Assembly (NCBI RefSeq): GCF_022134585.1
Contig: NZ_JAKNCT010000011.1
Coordinates: 1-64,000 of the forward strand
Origin: Mesosutterella porci
Lineage (GTDB): Bacteria; Pseudomonadota; Gammaproteobacteria; Burkholderiales; Burkholderiaceae_F
DNA: 64,000 nucleotides
Reading direction: 5' to 3'
The notes below the pieces were generated by a model. It ran no database searches, was not told the DNA's origin, and worked only from the letters and a program-made list of their open reading frames with translations. Shown here piece by piece: positions 16,971-26,755 of this stretch (positions are counted from its first letter, which is position 1; every line of letters starts with the position of its first letter). A program made the translations under genes and the position numbers.

Positions 16971-18416
16971 TTATTTATCCAGGTTCAGCTCCCGAATTTT
17001 CCGGGTAATCGTGTTGCGCCCGAGTCCCAGCCTCTCGGCTGCGTCGACCCGCCTCCCTCCGGTTTTGTCCAAAGCGCAGCGAATGACCACTCTCTCAAAG
17101 CGCATCCGCAGCGTATCCATAATGTTCGGCTGATTGGCGTCCAGGCAGTGCGACACCTCTTCCCCCAGCGCCTTTTCCCAGGACTCGGCTTTTTCTGCAA
17201 CCGGCTCGGCTCCGGAGGCCGCCTGGTCGGCAATCACGTTGATTCCCTTCGTGATCTCCTCGGGAAGATCCTCGACCTTGACCAGCTGAGCCGGCGCCAT
17301 CACGGTGATCCACCTGCATAGATTTTCCAGTTGCCTCACGTTGCCGGGAAAGGGAAAGCGGTTGAGCGCCTCCTGTGCCTGAGGCGTAAGGCGCTTGACG
17401 TCGGTGTTCAGCTCACGGGCCGTTTTGGCGAGAAAATGCCGCGTCAGCAGCGGAATGTCCTCCGCACGGTCCTTCAGGGCAGGCAGACGAATCCGGATGA
17501 CGTTGAGCCTGTGATACAAGTCCTCGCGAAACAGCCCTTCCGCAACCCGCTTCTCCAGATTTTGGTTAGTCGCGGCAATGATGCGCACATCGGCGTGCAG
17601 GGGCTGGTGCCCTCCGACCCGGTAGAAATAGCCGTCTGAGAGCACTCTGAGAAGCCGGGTCTGCAGATCCATGGGCATATCGCCGATTTCATCCAGAAAC
17701 AGCGTGCCGCCGTCGGCCTGCTCAAAGCGCCCCGGCCTCGTGGAGGTGGCTCCCGTGAAGGCGCCTTTCTCATGTCCGAAGAGCTCCGACTCCATCAGCT
17801 CACGGGGGATGGCGGCCATGTTGAGAGCTATGAAGGGAGCATGGCTTCTCGGACTGCTCCTGTGCAGGGCCCGGGCCACAATTTCCTTGCCAGCGCCCGA
17901 CTGTCCGGTGATGAGGACCGTGATGCTTGACTGAGACAGCCGGCCGATAGCCCGAAACACCTCCTGCATGGCCGGCGCCTGTCCTATCAGGATGCCCGCA
18001 GGCTCCGGAGCCGTCCGCTCGGCGGCAGGCTCGGAGACGCCCCGCTCCTGGTTCTCCGACTCGTCCATTGCGCGTCTGACAAGCTCAACGGCCTTGTTGA
18101 TGTCAAAAGGCTTGGGAAGGTATTCAAAGGCTCCCCCCTGAAACGCGTAAACCGCGCTGTCTAGATCCGAGAAGGCCGTGGTGATGATGACCGGCAGCTT
18201 CGGATACTCGCTTTTGATTTTCCCCAGAAGGTCAATGCCATTGATGCCCGGCATCCGGATGTCTGACACAAGCACCCCGGGAAGATCCGTTTTCAGAGCG
18301 GCCAGAGCCATGCTGCCGTCCTGGAAAGTCCGGCAGTCGAAGCCCGCTTTGGTCAAGGCTTTTTCCAAAACCCATCGGATGGATTTGTCATCGTCTACAA
18401 TCCAAACCTCTCGCAT
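16971..18416 (-). CDS. glnG: Nitrogen regulation response regulator NtrC (sigma-54 activator)
   Basis: The 481-aa protein has a receiver domain (phospho-acceptor D52 in LVSDIRMPG), a AAA+ domain with Walker A GQSGAGKE and the sigma-54 contact loop GAFTGA, and a C-terminal Fis-type helix-turn-helix. Length equals NtrC of enteric bacteria. It activates sigma-54 promoters such as that of glnA when nitrogen is scarce. The ATG at 18416 follows GAGGAGACC; a TTG six codons upstream is less likely. It is the last gene of glnA-ntrB-ntrC, 30 bp after ntrB. Confidence 0.94.
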   Translation of the reverse strand: MREVWIVDDDKSIRWVLEKALTKAGFDCRTFQDGSMALAALKTDLPGVLVSDIRMPGINGIDLLGKIKSEYPKLPVIITTAFSDLDSAVYAFQGGAFEYLPKPFDINKAVELVRRAMDESENQERGVSEPAAERTAPEPAGILIGQAPAMQEVFRAIGRLSQSSITVLITGQSGAGKEIVARALHRSSPRSHAPFIALNMAAIPRELMESELFGHEKGAFTGATSTRPGRFEQADGGTLFLDEIGDMPMDLQTRLLRVLSDGYFYRVGGHQPLHADVRIIAATNQNLEKRVAEGLFREDLYHRLNVIRIRLPALKDRAEDIPLLTRHFLAKTARELNTDVKRLTPQAQEALNRFPFPGNVRQLENLCRWITVMAPAQLVKVEDLPEEITKGINVIADQAASGAEPVAEKAESWEKALGEEVSHCLDANQPNIMDTLRMRFERVVIRCALDKTGGRRVDAAERLGLGRNTITRKIRELNLDK

Positions 18417-18446
18417 TTTTTCGGGTCTCCTCAACTGAGTTCAAAT

Positions 18447-19559
18447 TCACTTCGACGGCTCAGAAATAGGGATGAGGACGGAAAAATCCGTCCGCCCCGG
18501 CACGCTGTCCACATCGATCGTTCCGCCCTGCTGCTGGATGAAATTCTGCGCGAGGGACAGCCCCAGGCCGCTGCCCTGCGGCTTTCCCGTCACAAGAGGA
18601 AAGAAAATCCGGTCCTTGATGTCCGGAGGCACGCCCGGCCCGTTGTCTATCACGTGCACGGAAAGCGCCAGGCGATACCTGCGCATCCCTATGACAGCCT
18701 GCTGCACGACGCGGGTCGTGAGCCGGATCCGTGCGGTTCCGTCTTTTATTTTTTTCTCCAGGGCTTCAGCGGCGTTTCGGGCAAGATTCAGAAACACCTG
18801 TATAAGCTGTTCGCGGTCCGCGCTGACATCGGGAACCGAAACGTCATAGTCGCGCTCAAAAGTGAGACCCTGTGGAAATTCCGCCAGAAGAAGCTGCCGG
18901 ACTCTTTCAAGCACCTCATGGATGTTCACGGACGTGACCTGACGCTTGGCGCGGTAGGGCTCGAGCAGCTTGTCCACAAGTCCCTGCAGGCGGTCAGCCT
19001 CCCCGATGATGACGGAGGTGTACTCCCTCAGCTCCGGGTTAGTGAGCTCGCTGTCGAGCAGCTGGGCCGCGCCGCGTATTCCTCCCAGAGGGTTTTTGAT
19101 CTCATGGGCCAGATTGCGGAGCACCTGGCGGTTGGCCTCAGAGAACCCGAACTGGTGCTCCTGACGCGCGGCCAGCAGCGTCATCTCATAATCGGTGAAC
19201 TCTATGAGCAGCGTCGGCTGCCCGCGGATCAGAGGTCCTGCGCTCACCGCCGCCCGGACGGGATGGCCGGCCTCTGAGTACTGCGGCACATAAAGATTCA
19301 CAATCTCAGAGATCGAGTCTTGGCTCTGCCGCTCCGGTTCCGCTCCACCCGGGCTGAATCTCTTCAGCCACTGAGGAAGAGCACGGAAAAAAAGCGAGGC
19401 ATCTTGGCCGCAGATCGTATTTTTTGACAACCCGGTCAGGATTTCGGCTGAGGCGTTCGCGTACAGTACGGCCCCCCGGCTGTCCGTCAGGAAAACCGCC
19501 GTCGTGATCAAATCAAGATCCAAAATGCCCTTGGCCGCCGAGGAATGTCTGGAATCCAT
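18447..19559 (-). CDS. glnL: Nitrogen regulation sensor histidine kinase NtrB
   Basis: The 370-aa cytoplasmic kinase/phosphatase controls NtrC in response to the PII signal protein. It has an N-terminal PAS domain (LDLITTAVFLTDSRG onward), the H-box NLAHEIKNPLGG with His152, an N-box (FLNLARNAAEALE) and ATP-lid motifs DNGPGVP and GSGLGLSLAQN. No transmembrane segment is present, as expected for NtrB. A GGAGG ribosome binding site precedes the ATG at 19559. A terminator hairpin separates it from glnA, so ntrBC is probably expressed at a lower level by readthrough. Confidence 0.94.
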   Translation of the reverse strand: MDSRHSSAAKGILDLDLITTAVFLTDSRGAVLYANASAEILTGLSKNTICGQDASLFFRALPQWLKRFSPGGAEPERQSQDSISEIVNLYVPQYSEAGHPVRAAVSAGPLIRGQPTLLIEFTDYEMTLLAARQEHQFGFSEANRQVLRNLAHEIKNPLGGIRGAAQLLDSELTNPELREYTSVIIGEADRLQGLVDKLLEPYRAKRQVTSVNIHEVLERVRQLLLAEFPQGLTFERDYDVSVPDVSADREQLIQVFLNLARNAAEALEKKIKDGTARIRLTTRVVQQAVIGMRRYRLALSVHVIDNGPGVPPDIKDRIFFPLVTGKPQGSGLGLSLAQNFIQQQGGTIDVDSVPGRTDFSVLIPISEPSK

Positions 19560-19581
19560 GGCCCTGAGCCTCCGATGGTTG

Positions 19582-19606
19582 AAAAAAAGGGGGCTCGCGC
19601 CCCCTT
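19582..19606 (-). terminator. Terminator between glnA and ntrB
   Basis: On the minus strand AGGGGGC-GCGA-GCCCCCT is followed by TTTTTTC, just behind the glnA stop codon. It probably lets part of the transcription run into ntrBC. Confidence 0.85.
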
Positions 19607-19626
19607 GCTGTCATCCGCCCCGGATA

Positions 19627-21039
19627 TCAGCCGGAGTAGTACATGTCGTACTCAATCGGGTGAACCGCCGCCCGGTAGGACTGAACCTCCTGTTCTTTCA
19701 GGGCGATGTAGGCGTCGATCATGCTGTTGCTGAACACGCCGCCGCGGGTAAGGAACTCGCGGTCCTTGTCGAGATACTCCAGAGCCTGGGCCAGCTCGCA
19801 GCAGACCGTCGGGATCTTGGCGTTTTCCTCCGGCGGGAGATCGTAAAGGTTCTTGTCGGCCGGATCCCCCGGGTTGATCTTGTTCTGGATGCCGTCGAGG
19901 CCGGCCATCATCAGAGCGGAGAAAGCGAGGTAGGAGTTGGCCATCGGGTCGGGGAAGCGCACCTCGATGCGGCGGGCCTTTTCGCTGAACACCTTCGGAA
20001 TGCGGATGGAGGCGGAGCGGTTGCGGGCCGAATAGGCGAGCTTCACCGGGGCCTCGAAACCCGGCACCAGGCGCTTGTAGGAGTTGGTCGTCGGGTTCGT
20101 GATCGCATTCAGGGCGCGGGCGTGCTTGATAATGCCGCCGATGTAGTAGAGCGCAAGCTCGGACAGTCCGGCATAGCCGTTGCCCGCGAACAGATTCTTG
20201 CCGTCCTTCCAGACGGACTGGTGGACGTGCATGCCCGAGCCATTGTCAAACGCATAGGGCTTCGGCATGAAGGTGGCCGTTTTGCCATAGGAGGCCGCCA
20301 CGTTCCAGACGGTGTACTTCAGGATCTGCGTCCAGTCGGCCCTCTGCACCAGAGTGCTGAACCGGGTGCCGATCTCGCACTGGCCAGCCGCGCCCACCTC
20401 ATGGTGGTGAATTTCAACCGGAACACCCTGCTGAGTGAGCAGCGTGCACATCTCGGCGCGGATGTCCATCAGGGTGTCGATCGGGGGGACCGGGAAATAG
20501 CCGCCCTTCGGCTGCGCGCGATGGCCCAGGTTGCCGCCTTCGAACTTGAGAGAGCTCGACCAAGGAGCTTCTTCGCTGCCGATCTTGAAGAAGCTGCCCG
20601 AGGGGTCCGTACCGTAGCGGATGCTGTCGAAAATGAAGAATTCAGGCTCCGGCCCGAAGTAAACCTCATCGCCGATGCCCGTTGTTTTCAGGTAAGCCTC
20701 CGCGCGCTTGGCGAGCGACCTCGGATCGCGGTCATAGCCCTTGCCGGTGTCCGGCTCGAGGACATCGCAGGTGAGCAGCAGCGTGTTCTGCTCGCGGAAA
20801 GGATCCATGCGAGCGGTTTCAGGATCGGGAAGCAGAAGCATGTCGGAAGCTTCAATGCCCTTCCAGCCTGCAATGGAGGATCCGTCAAAAGGCTGACCGA
20901 CGTCAAACGTGTCTTCATTGAGCTCTTCGGCCGGAATGGACAGGTTCTGCTCCTTGCCGCGAGTGTCAGTGAAACGAAGGCCAACGTACTTTACGTCGTT
21001 GTCTTTTATCATCTGGAGGACGTCATTTGCCGTCGTCAT
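19627..21039 (-). CDS. glnA: Glutamine synthetase type I
   Basis: The 470-aa enzyme makes glutamine from glutamate, ammonia and ATP. It carries the N-terminal FDGSSIAGW segment, the metal-site segments of class I GS and NLYDLPPEE with the adenylylation target Tyr399. It should therefore be of the GSI-beta type controlled by adenylyltransferase. It is the first gene of the glnA-ntrB-ntrC operon. A near-consensus sigma-54 promoter lies 64-81 nt upstream (21103-21120), so expression should depend on NtrC-P. Confidence 0.97.
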   Translation of the reverse strand: MTTANDVLQMIKDNDVKYVGLRFTDTRGKEQNLSIPAEELNEDTFDVGQPFDGSSIAGWKGIEASDMLLLPDPETARMDPFREQNTLLLTCDVLEPDTGKGYDRDPRSLAKRAEAYLKTTGIGDEVYFGPEPEFFIFDSIRYGTDPSGSFFKIGSEEAPWSSSLKFEGGNLGHRAQPKGGYFPVPPIDTLMDIRAEMCTLLTQQGVPVEIHHHEVGAAGQCEIGTRFSTLVQRADWTQILKYTVWNVAASYGKTATFMPKPYAFDNGSGMHVHQSVWKDGKNLFAGNGYAGLSELALYYIGGIIKHARALNAITNPTTNSYKRLVPGFEAPVKLAYSARNRSASIRIPKVFSEKARRIEVRFPDPMANSYLAFSALMMAGLDGIQNKINPGDPADKNLYDLPPEENAKIPTVCCELAQALEYLDKDREFLTRGGVFSNSMIDAYIALKEQEVQSYRAAVHPIEYDMYYSG

Positions 21040-21102
21040 CGCTTTCTCCTAAAGAATCTGCAGATACAGGCCGCAGCCTGAAAAGTGGATTTACTGGGAT
21101 AT

Positions 21103-21120
21103 AAGCACAAAGCGTGCCAG
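21103..21120 (-). promoter_or_regulatory. Sigma-54 (RpoN) promoter of glnA
   Basis: The minus strand reads CTGGCACGCTTTGTGCTT. It matches the consensus YTGGCACGRNNNTTGCW at all but two positions, with the required 10 nt between the GG and GC doublets. The predicted transcript start is about 54 nt before the glnA ATG. Confidence 0.85.
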
Positions 21121-21199
21121 AATTGAAACCGCGGAATGACGGGGCTTCTGCACAAGAAGGATGCCGCCCCGCCTCATTTCGGGGCATCAATTCAAACCT

Positions 21200-21238
21200 G
21201 CACGCCCCATAATAGTGCATTTGAATGGCGGAATGCAC
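21200..21238. promoter_or_regulatory. Candidate NtrC enhancer region upstream of glnA
   Basis: Two overlapping dyads of the NtrC half-site TGCAC lie 80-120 bp upstream of the sigma-54 promoter: TGCAC-N10-AGTGCA (21200-21219) and GTGCATT-N10-AATGCAC (21215-21238). Position fits NtrC enhancers, but the half-site spacing is wider than the enteric consensus, so this is tentative. Confidence 0.4.
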
Positions 21239-21253
21239 CTGTGCGATGCTTTT

Positions 21254-22066
21254 TTATTTCTTCAGTTCCCTGAATCCGATCTCAGCCTGAGTGACTCCGC
21301 TTTTCAGGCGGTCCATGACGCGAATGAAATTCGCATCGCGGTTCGAGCGGTCGTTCTCAGGATGGTAGAGATGGAAAACGCAGGTAGCGAAGGCCCCGCT
21401 CTTATGCCGGACGCCTGAATTGAGCAGACGGACTGCCAGATCCGTGTCCTCATAGCCCCAGCCGGAGAAAACCTGGTCAAATCCGTTGATCCGCTCAAAG
21501 TCCTCTCGCCAGACCCCGAGGTTGCAGGTGCGGACTTTCTGCCAACGCCCCGCTCCTATTTTGCGGAAGAGACTGGTTGGAATGCTTACGAGCGGCAGCA
21601 GCCTGTTGAGGTCCTTTCGCATAACCAGCCGGCCGATTTCCATCGCTCCCAGATCCGGCAGGCTGATTTTTTCGTCTTCAACCCGGGCCGTGAACCTCTC
21701 GGAAAGCAGCACCCGGTTGCCGGCCACCATCCAGCCGGGCTCGGCGAGGCCTCTGTGCCTTGAAACCCAGTGCCTCTGCGGGACGCAGTCGCCGTCCAGA
21801 AACAGAAAATACTCCCCCGAGGCTTCAGAGGCGGCCAGGTTTCTGACGCGCGCCGCCCTGAACCCCCGGTCTTCCTGCCACGCATGCTTCAGCGCGACTG
21901 GAAACCTCCCGGCCCACTGCCTGACAAGAAGGCCCGTCTCCTCGCGGCTTCCGTCATCGCCGACGATGACCTCAAAGTCCCTGTCTTCCTGCTCGCTTAA
22001 GGCCGAAAGAACCCGATCCAGAGCTTTGGGCCGGTTGTAGGTTGTGACGATGACACTGATCAGCAC
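21254..22066 (-). CDS. Family 2 glycosyltransferase with C-terminal galactosyltransferase-like domain
   Basis: The 270-aa GT-A protein begins MLISVIVTTYNRPKALDRVL and contains VGDDGS and the FLDGDCVP metal-binding motif. A C-terminal segment FSGWGYEDTDLAVRL is typical of the Glyco_transf_7C extension found in chondroitin- and LPS-type transferases. It probably adds a hexose to a surface polysaccharide or LPS; the substrate is unknown. It lies 26 bp after hemW on the same strand, at the end of the rph-rdgB-hemW group. Its start is 190 bp from glnA's upstream region, which it follows convergently with no clear terminator. Confidence 0.82.
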   Translation of the reverse strand: MLISVIVTTYNRPKALDRVLSALSEQEDRDFEVIVGDDGSREETGLLVRQWAGRFPVALKHAWQEDRGFRAARVRNLAASEASGEYFLFLDGDCVPQRHWVSRHRGLAEPGWMVAGNRVLLSERFTARVEDEKISLPDLGAMEIGRLVMRKDLNRLLPLVSIPTSLFRKIGAGRWQKVRTCNLGVWREDFERINGFDQVFSGWGYEDTDLAVRLLNSGVRHKSGAFATCVFHLYHPENDRSNRDANFIRVMDRLKSGVTQAEIGFRELKK

Positions 22067-22092
22067 TTTTTTCTCCAGTCATCCAGGCGCGG

Positions 22093-23283
22093 TCAAATTA
22101 AAAAAATCTCCTGCAGGTCAGAAAGAAAGTCCAATCCTTTTTCCGTAGCCCGGAATCTGTCGCCCGCGTCGACCAGCAGCCCCCGGTGCCTCGCTTCGTC
22201 GAGCTCGGGCCCGATAGCCTCCTCCCGAAGCCCCGTCCTGCTCTCGAAATAGACCCGGGGCACCCCGTCTGTGAGCCGCAGCGCATCGAGCATAAACTCA
22301 AACGGGAGCTGCCTGTCGGCGACCCACCTGAAGTGCGCCGGCCCCTGGCCGCGGCGAACGCTGTCCATGTACCTGCCTGGCGATGAATGCTTGGCGAAGC
22401 GCAGGACTCCTTTCTTGGTCGAAACCTTCCCATGGGCTCCCGCTCCAATGGCCAGGTAGTCGCCATACTGCCAATAATTCAGATTATGCCGGCACTGCCG
22501 GCCCTCCTGAGCGTAGCCCGAGACCTCATAGCGCCTGAAGCCTGCTCTGCCGAGGATGGAAACCACGGCGTCGGCCATGTCGCAGAGCTCGTCAGGATCC
22601 GGCAGCCCCGGGGGCGGCCTGCGGGCAAAAGCCGTGCCCTGTTCAATCGTAAGCTGATAAACCGACAGGTGCGTGCTCCCGCAGCCCACGGCCCTCGACA
22701 AATCTTCTTTCAGCAGTTCCAGATCCTCGCCTGGGAGCCCGAACATCAGGTCGAGATTCCAGTTGGGAAAGCACCTGCGGACCTCCCCGAGGGTCTCCTC
22801 GGCCTGACGGGAGGTATGGATTCTGCCAAGGAAGCGCAGCTGTGGATCCTGAAAGCTCTGGACGCCCACCGAGAGACGGTTGATGCCGGCCTCCGAAAAG
22901 GCGCCGAGTCTGCCGCTGGCCACGGCTCCCGGATTGGCCTCCATGGAAATCTCGCAGCCGGGCGCAAGAGGCATCCTGCTTCTGATTCCCGAGAGGAGCC
23001 TCGAAGCCGATTCCGGCCTCATCAGCGAGGGAGTTCCCCCTCCCAGATAAACCGTACGGACCTCGCGGCGCTGAACCCACTGCAGCTCTCCGTCCAGATC
23101 CTTGAGCAGGCAGTCGATGTAGTCATCCTCGGGAAGCCCGCCGGGGCAGGCCCTGGAGTTAAAGTCGCAGTAAGGGCATTTGTGCACGCACCAGGGCCAG
23201 TGGACGTAAAGCGAGAGAGGCACTGACTCCGGCTCCGGAACGGGGACCGGCCTGTTCAGAAATCTCGAGGTTTTTTCTACCAT
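22093..23283 (-). CDS. hemW: HemW heme chaperone (radical SAM, CPO-like)
   Basis: The 396-aa protein has the radical SAM motif CVHKCPYC (C32, C36, C39) followed by DFNS, the signature that separates HemW from coproporphyrinogen oxidase HemN. GGGTPSL and a SAM-binding GVQSF follow. HemW binds heme and passes it to apo-proteins. It overlaps rdgB by 7 nt, an arrangement common in proteobacteria, so the two are probably translationally coupled. Confidence 0.92.
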   Translation of the reverse strand: MVEKTSRFLNRPVPVPEPESVPLSLYVHWPWCVHKCPYCDFNSRACPGGLPEDDYIDCLLKDLDGELQWVQRREVRTVYLGGGTPSLMRPESASRLLSGIRSRMPLAPGCEISMEANPGAVASGRLGAFSEAGINRLSVGVQSFQDPQLRFLGRIHTSRQAEETLGEVRRCFPNWNLDLMFGLPGEDLELLKEDLSRAVGCGSTHLSVYQLTIEQGTAFARRPPPGLPDPDELCDMADAVVSILGRAGFRRYEVSGYAQEGRQCRHNLNYWQYGDYLAIGAGAHGKVSTKKGVLRFAKHSSPGRYMDSVRRGQGPAHFRWVADRQLPFEFMLDALRLTDGVPRVYFESRTGLREEAIGPELDEARHRGLLVDAGDRFRATEKGLDFLSDLQEIFLI

Positions 23284-23873
23284 CCCCAGCGCTCTTTCAT
23301 CAGGGCGGACATCATCCGCATAGCCTGACCGCGGTGGCTTCGCGCATTTTTTTCTTCATCGCTCAGCTCAGCCGCGGTTTTCCCATCGGACTTTAAGAAA
23401 AAGTAAGGATCATAGCCAAAGCCGTTGCTGCCGCGCGGCTCATCGACAATTTCGCCCGCCCAGCATCCGGAAGCGACCAGCGGATCCGGGTCATCGGATT
23501 TTTTAAGTGCGACCAGCACGCAGACATAGTGAGCAGAGCGGTTCCCGCAGCCCTTTAGCCTGGAGATCAGCAGCTCATTGTTGCGCATATCGCTCTTTGG
23601 CTCCCCCGCGAACCTGGCGGAGTGAACTCCCGGCGCTCCGTCCAAAGCGTCAACGCAGATTCCGCTGTCATCGGCCAGAGCCGGCAGGCCGGTCTGCCGG
23701 GCGGCGTTTCTCGCCTTGGCCAGGCAGTTCTCCAGAAACGTGCCGAAGGGCTCGTCCGCAGGAGAAACTCCAAGCGATCCCTGAGCGACGACCTGAATGC
23801 CGCGCGGAGCCAGAAGTTCATTGAATTCTCTTATTTTTCCGGGATTGTCAGAGGCAAGAACTATTTTATTCAT
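23277..23873 (-). CDS. rdgB: RdgB/HAM1 family non-canonical purine NTP pyrophosphatase
   Basis: The 198-aa enzyme hydrolyses dITP, XTP and ITP to monophosphates, keeping deaminated purines out of DNA and RNA. It shows SDNPGK near the N terminus (the SxNxxK substrate motif), ADDSGICVDALDG and the C-terminal SHRGQA. The ATG at 23873 is used because it starts the conserved MNKIVLASDN and has an AGGAC site; a frame start five codons upstream is less likely. It is 30 bp after rph. Confidence 0.94.
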   Translation of the reverse strand: MNKIVLASDNPGKIREFNELLAPRGIQVVAQGSLGVSPADEPFGTFLENCLAKARNAARQTGLPALADDSGICVDALDGAPGVHSARFAGEPKSDMRNNELLISRLKGCGNRSAHYVCVLVALKKSDDPDPLVASGCWAGEIVDEPRGSNGFGYDPYFFLKSDGKTAAELSDEEKNARSHRGQAMRMMSALMKERWGW

Positions 23874-23903
23874 GGGTCTGTCCTGCAAATGAGTGACGAA
23901 GCT

Positions 23904-24635
23904 TTAAGGTTCGGCGAGCGCCTTCTGCTGTTCCTGCTGTATTTCACGATTTCCCTTCTGCGCCAGGTCGAGCAGCCGGTTCAAATCCTCGCGGGAAAAG
24001 GGCTCCCCCTCGGCTGTTCCCTGAATTTCAACAAAACGGCCTGTTCCCGTCATCACCACGTTCATGTCGGTGTCGCTGCCCGAGTCCTCGATATAGTCCA
24101 GATCCAGCACGGGGCAGCCCTCGCTCATGCCGACGGAAATCGCCGAAACTGCGCCTTTCAGGGGGCTTTCACTCACCATCCCCCGCTGCTTCATCCAACG
24201 CAGCGCATCGACCAGCGCGACATAGGCTCCCGAAATGGAGGCGCAGCGGGTACCGCCGTCGGCCTGCAGCACGTCGCAGTCGATTTTGATCGTGTTTTCG
24301 CCTAGCTTCTGCAGATCAACAACTGCCCGCAGGCTTCTGCCGATCAGCCGCTGAATCTCCTGCGTCCTGCCGCTCTGGCGGCCCTTGGCGGCCTCCCTTT
24401 CAGTACGGGTCCCCGTCGCCCGGGGCAGAAGGCCGTACTCAGCGGTGACCCAGCCGCGGCCCTGGCCCTTCAGCCAAGCCGGAACGCCCGGCAACACCGA
24501 AGCCGTGCAGCAGACCCGCGTACCGCCCTGCTCAACGAGAACGGATCCCTCGGCATAACAGGTAAAGTGCCTGGTAAAGCGAGTCTGCCTCTTTTCATCA
24601 AACGTGCGTCCGTCATGCCTTTTTGCGTTTTCCAT
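23904..24635 (-). CDS. rph: Ribonuclease PH
   Basis: The 243-aa phosphorolytic 3'-5' exoribonuclease trims tRNA precursors. It begins [20 protein letters not shown] and contains the phosphate-binding run [20 protein letters not shown] and the catalytic-site region [12 protein letters not shown]. The ATG at 24635 gives the family length (about 240 aa). The 66 extra upstream codons in the same frame run into the promoter region and are rejected. It is first in the rph-rdgB-hemW group, divergent from yicC. Confidence 0.95.
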   Translation of the reverse strand: MENAKRHDGRTFDEKRQTRFTRHFTCYAEGSVLVEQGGTRVCCTASVLPGVPAWLKGQGRGWVTAEYGLLPRATGTRTEREAAKGRQSGRTQEIQRLIGRSLRAVVDLQKLGENTIKIDCDVLQADGGTRCASISGAYVALVDALRWMKQRGMVSESPLKGAVSAISVGMSEGCPVLDLDYIEDSGSDTDMNVVMTGTGRFVEIQGTAEGEPFSREDLNRLLDLAQKGNREIQQEQQKALAEP

Positions 24636-24791
24636 GACCCCTTGCGTCCTTTGTCGAAACGATGAGTGATTTTCCCCTCGGGGGGAAGCGCCTGGCAAAC
24701 AGAATACAATGCTGTTGCTGTTCATCCTTCCGCCTGCTGAACATTTCTCTGCTGACAGGCAGAGGCTATTTTCCATCAAAAGGACACTACC

Positions 24792-25694
24792 ATGGCCGCT
24801 GTTTCGAGCATGACGGGCTATGCCACCGTGCAAGCCCCTTCCCCCGCAGGCCTCCTCACCATAGAGCTGCGGTCCGTCAACTTTCGCTTTCTGGACCTCG
24901 CGCTAAAGCTACCCGATGAGCTCCGGCAGCTGGAGGGACCGATCCGCGAGGCAATAGGCACCCGCGTGCACCGCGGAAAAATGGAATGCCGCATTTCCTT
25001 GAAAAGCAGCGAGGCGGCGGACAGCGTCCGGCTAAACCCCGTTGCTGCGGCCAGACTTCGTGCGCTTCAGGACCCCGTCCTGGAGTCATTCCCCGAGGCC
25101 GAGAAACTCTCCGTTTTCCAAATTCTCAATTACCCGGGCGTTCTCGCTGTGCCTGAAATCAACGCCGAGCAGCTTTCGCGGGATGTCCTTTCCGCGGTCG
25201 GCTCTGCGCTCGAGTCCTTCACCGCTTCAAGAGCCCGCGAGGGAGCAGCCCTGGCCAAAGTTCTGCTCGGCTACTGCGACACAGTGGAAAAAATCACCCG
25301 CAGCATCGCGGCCCGGGTGCCCGACATCCTCAAAAACATGAACGACAAGCTCGAGGAGAGGATGCAGGAAGCCCTCGGGCGGTCCCTGAGCGAAGCCTCA
25401 AGCCTCACCAAGGAGGAAGTGAACGAGCGCATCAAAAGCGAACTGACGCTTTACGCGCTCCGGATGGACGTGGCCGAAGAGATCAACAGGCTGATTACGC
25501 ACACCAACGAGGTTCGCCGAGTGCTGTCGGCAGGCGGTCCAGTCGGAAGGAGACTGGACTTTCTGATGCAGGAACTTAACCGCGAGGCCAACACGCTGGG
25601 CTCCAAGGCGGTCGCCATCGAAATGACGAATGCGTCGCTCGACCTGAAGACCACCATCGAGAAAATGCGCGAGCAGATCCAGAACCTTGAGTAA
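24792..25694 (+). CDS. yicC: YicC family endoribonuclease
   Basis: The 300-aa protein matches YicC throughout: N-terminal SSMTGYA, then [11 protein letters not shown], and the C-terminal domain with [25 protein letters not shown]. YicC homologues are reported as RNA-cleaving or RNA-decay factors. An AAAGGA ribosome binding site precedes the ATG. The 156 bp to divergent rph hold the promoters of both. It lies upstream of gmk as in many Burkholderiales. Confidence 0.93.
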   Translation: MAAVSSMTGYATVQAPSPAGLLTIELRSVNFRFLDLALKLPDELRQLEGPIREAIGTRVHRGKMECRISLKSSEAADSVRLNPVAAARLRALQDPVLESFPEAEKLSVFQILNYPGVLAVPEINAEQLSRDVLSAVGSALESFTASRAREGAALAKVLLGYCDTVEKITRSIAARVPDILKNMNDKLEERMQEALGRSLSEASSLTKEEVNERIKSELTLYALRMDVAEEINRLITHTNEVRRVLSAGGPVGRRLDFLMQELNREANTLGSKAVAIEMTNASLDLKTTIEKMREQIQNLE

Positions 25695-25748
25695 GACGCG
25701 GTTTACCCTGCGCTTTTGCCAGCGTAAAATGCCGTCATTCATCCATTG

Positions 25749-25786
25749 CTGAGCCGCTGTCGCCTGGCGCGGCTCAGTCATTCTTT
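25749..25786 (+). terminator. Hairpin between yicC and gmk
   Basis: CTGAGCCGC and GCGGCTCAG form a 9-bp stem with an 11-nt loop, followed by TCATTCTTT. The T-run is weak, so it is either a leaky terminator or a gmk leader structure. Confidence 0.55.
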
Positions 25787-25802
25787 ACTGGACCGATACG
25801 GC

Positions 25803-26435
25803 ATGGCTACCGCCCAAAACACTGGCCTTCTGTTTCTTGTTTCCGCTCCGTCCGGGGCGGGCAAATCTTCCCTTGTGCACGCGCTGATCGAAAGCGATCC
25901 CCGGGTTCATCTTTCCATTTCCTTCACCACGCGCGGCATCCGCCCGGGAGAAGCCGACGGCCGCGACTACAACTTCATTTCCCTCGAGGAGTTCGAGCAG
26001 CGCAAGCAGCGCGGCGAATTTCTGGAATGGGCCTTCGTTCACGGCAATTACTACGGGACGAACAAGCTCTGGATCGAAAAGGAACTGTCCGCGGGCCACG
26101 ACGTGATGCTCGAAATCGACTGGCAGGGGGCTTTCCAGGTGAAGAAAATATTCCCCGGCGTCATCTCCACCTTCATCCTCCCGCCTTCCATCGAGACGCT
26201 GAAACAGCGCCTGGTCGGCCGGGGCACGGACGCTCCGGAAGTCATTGCCAAAAGACTCAGCGGCGCAGGGGCCGAAATAGTTCACGCCCCGCAGTTCGAC
26301 TACGTTATAATAAACCGCGATTTCGATCAAGCAGCCCGTGAGTTGCAGTCCATTGTTGCGGCAGCAAGGCTGCGCTTCTCCCAGCAGAAGATGCGGAATC
26401 GGGAGCTTTTCTCCCGCCTCGGCGTTCCCGGCTGA
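25803..26435 (+). CDS. gmk: Guanylate kinase
   Basis: The 210-aa enzyme phosphorylates GMP to GDP. It has the P-loop SAPSGAGKSS and the GMP-binding run SISFTTRGIRPGEADGRDY. The ATG at 25803 (MATAQNTGLL) gives normal length; the 19 codons upstream in frame fall in the hairpin region. It starts the gmk-rpoZ-spoT cluster linking GTP synthesis, the RNA polymerase omega subunit and ppGpp metabolism. Confidence 0.96.
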   Translation: MATAQNTGLLFLVSAPSGAGKSSLVHALIESDPRVHLSISFTTRGIRPGEADGRDYNFISLEEFEQRKQRGEFLEWAFVHGNYYGTNKLWIEKELSAGHDVMLEIDWQGAFQVKKIFPGVISTFILPPSIETLKQRLVGRGTDAPEVIAKRLSGAGAEIVHAPQFDYVIINRDFDQAARELQSIVAAARLRFSQQKMRNRELFSRLGVPG

Positions 26436-26473
26436 TCGGGGTCGGCGTTTTTTTATTTTAGAGATTGTGAATA

Positions 26474-26677
26474 ATGGCTCGTGTTACCGTTGAAGACTGT
26501 CTGGAAAAGATTCCGAACCGTTTTGAGCTAGTGCTCTGCGCTTCCTACCGCGCCAGGCAGATCGCTCAGGGCTACGCCCCTAAGATCGATGCGAAGGACA
26601 AGCCGACGGTGGTTGCGCTGCGCGAAATCGCCGAAGGGCTCACCGGCAAGGAAATGCTTGACAAGGTTCCCCGCTGA
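26474..26677 (+). CDS. rpoZ: RNA polymerase omega subunit
   Basis: The 67-aa protein starts [19 protein letters not shown] and contains the conserved ARQIAQGY and ALREIAEG helices. Omega helps assemble RNA polymerase and forms part of the ppGpp site. It is 38 bp after gmk; a T-rich run between the two could weakly terminate. A strong terminator follows. Confidence 0.96.
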   Translation: MARVTVEDCLEKIPNRFELVLCASYRARQIAQGYAPKIDAKDKPTVVALREIAEGLTGKEMLDKVPR

Positions 26678-26699
26678 GCGTTTGTCCGTCCTGACAATA

Positions 26700-26741
26700 A
26701 AAAGGTCCTGTGCGAAGATATAGCTCAGGACCTTATTTTTT
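26700..26741 (+). terminator. Terminator between rpoZ and spoT
   Basis: AAGGTCCTG pairs with CAGGACCTT across a 15-nt loop, followed by ATTTTTTC. It ends 15 nt before the spoT start codon, so spoT expression depends on readthrough or a promoter inside rpoZ. Confidence 0.85.
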
Positions 26742-26755
26742 CAAGGGAGCCTTTT

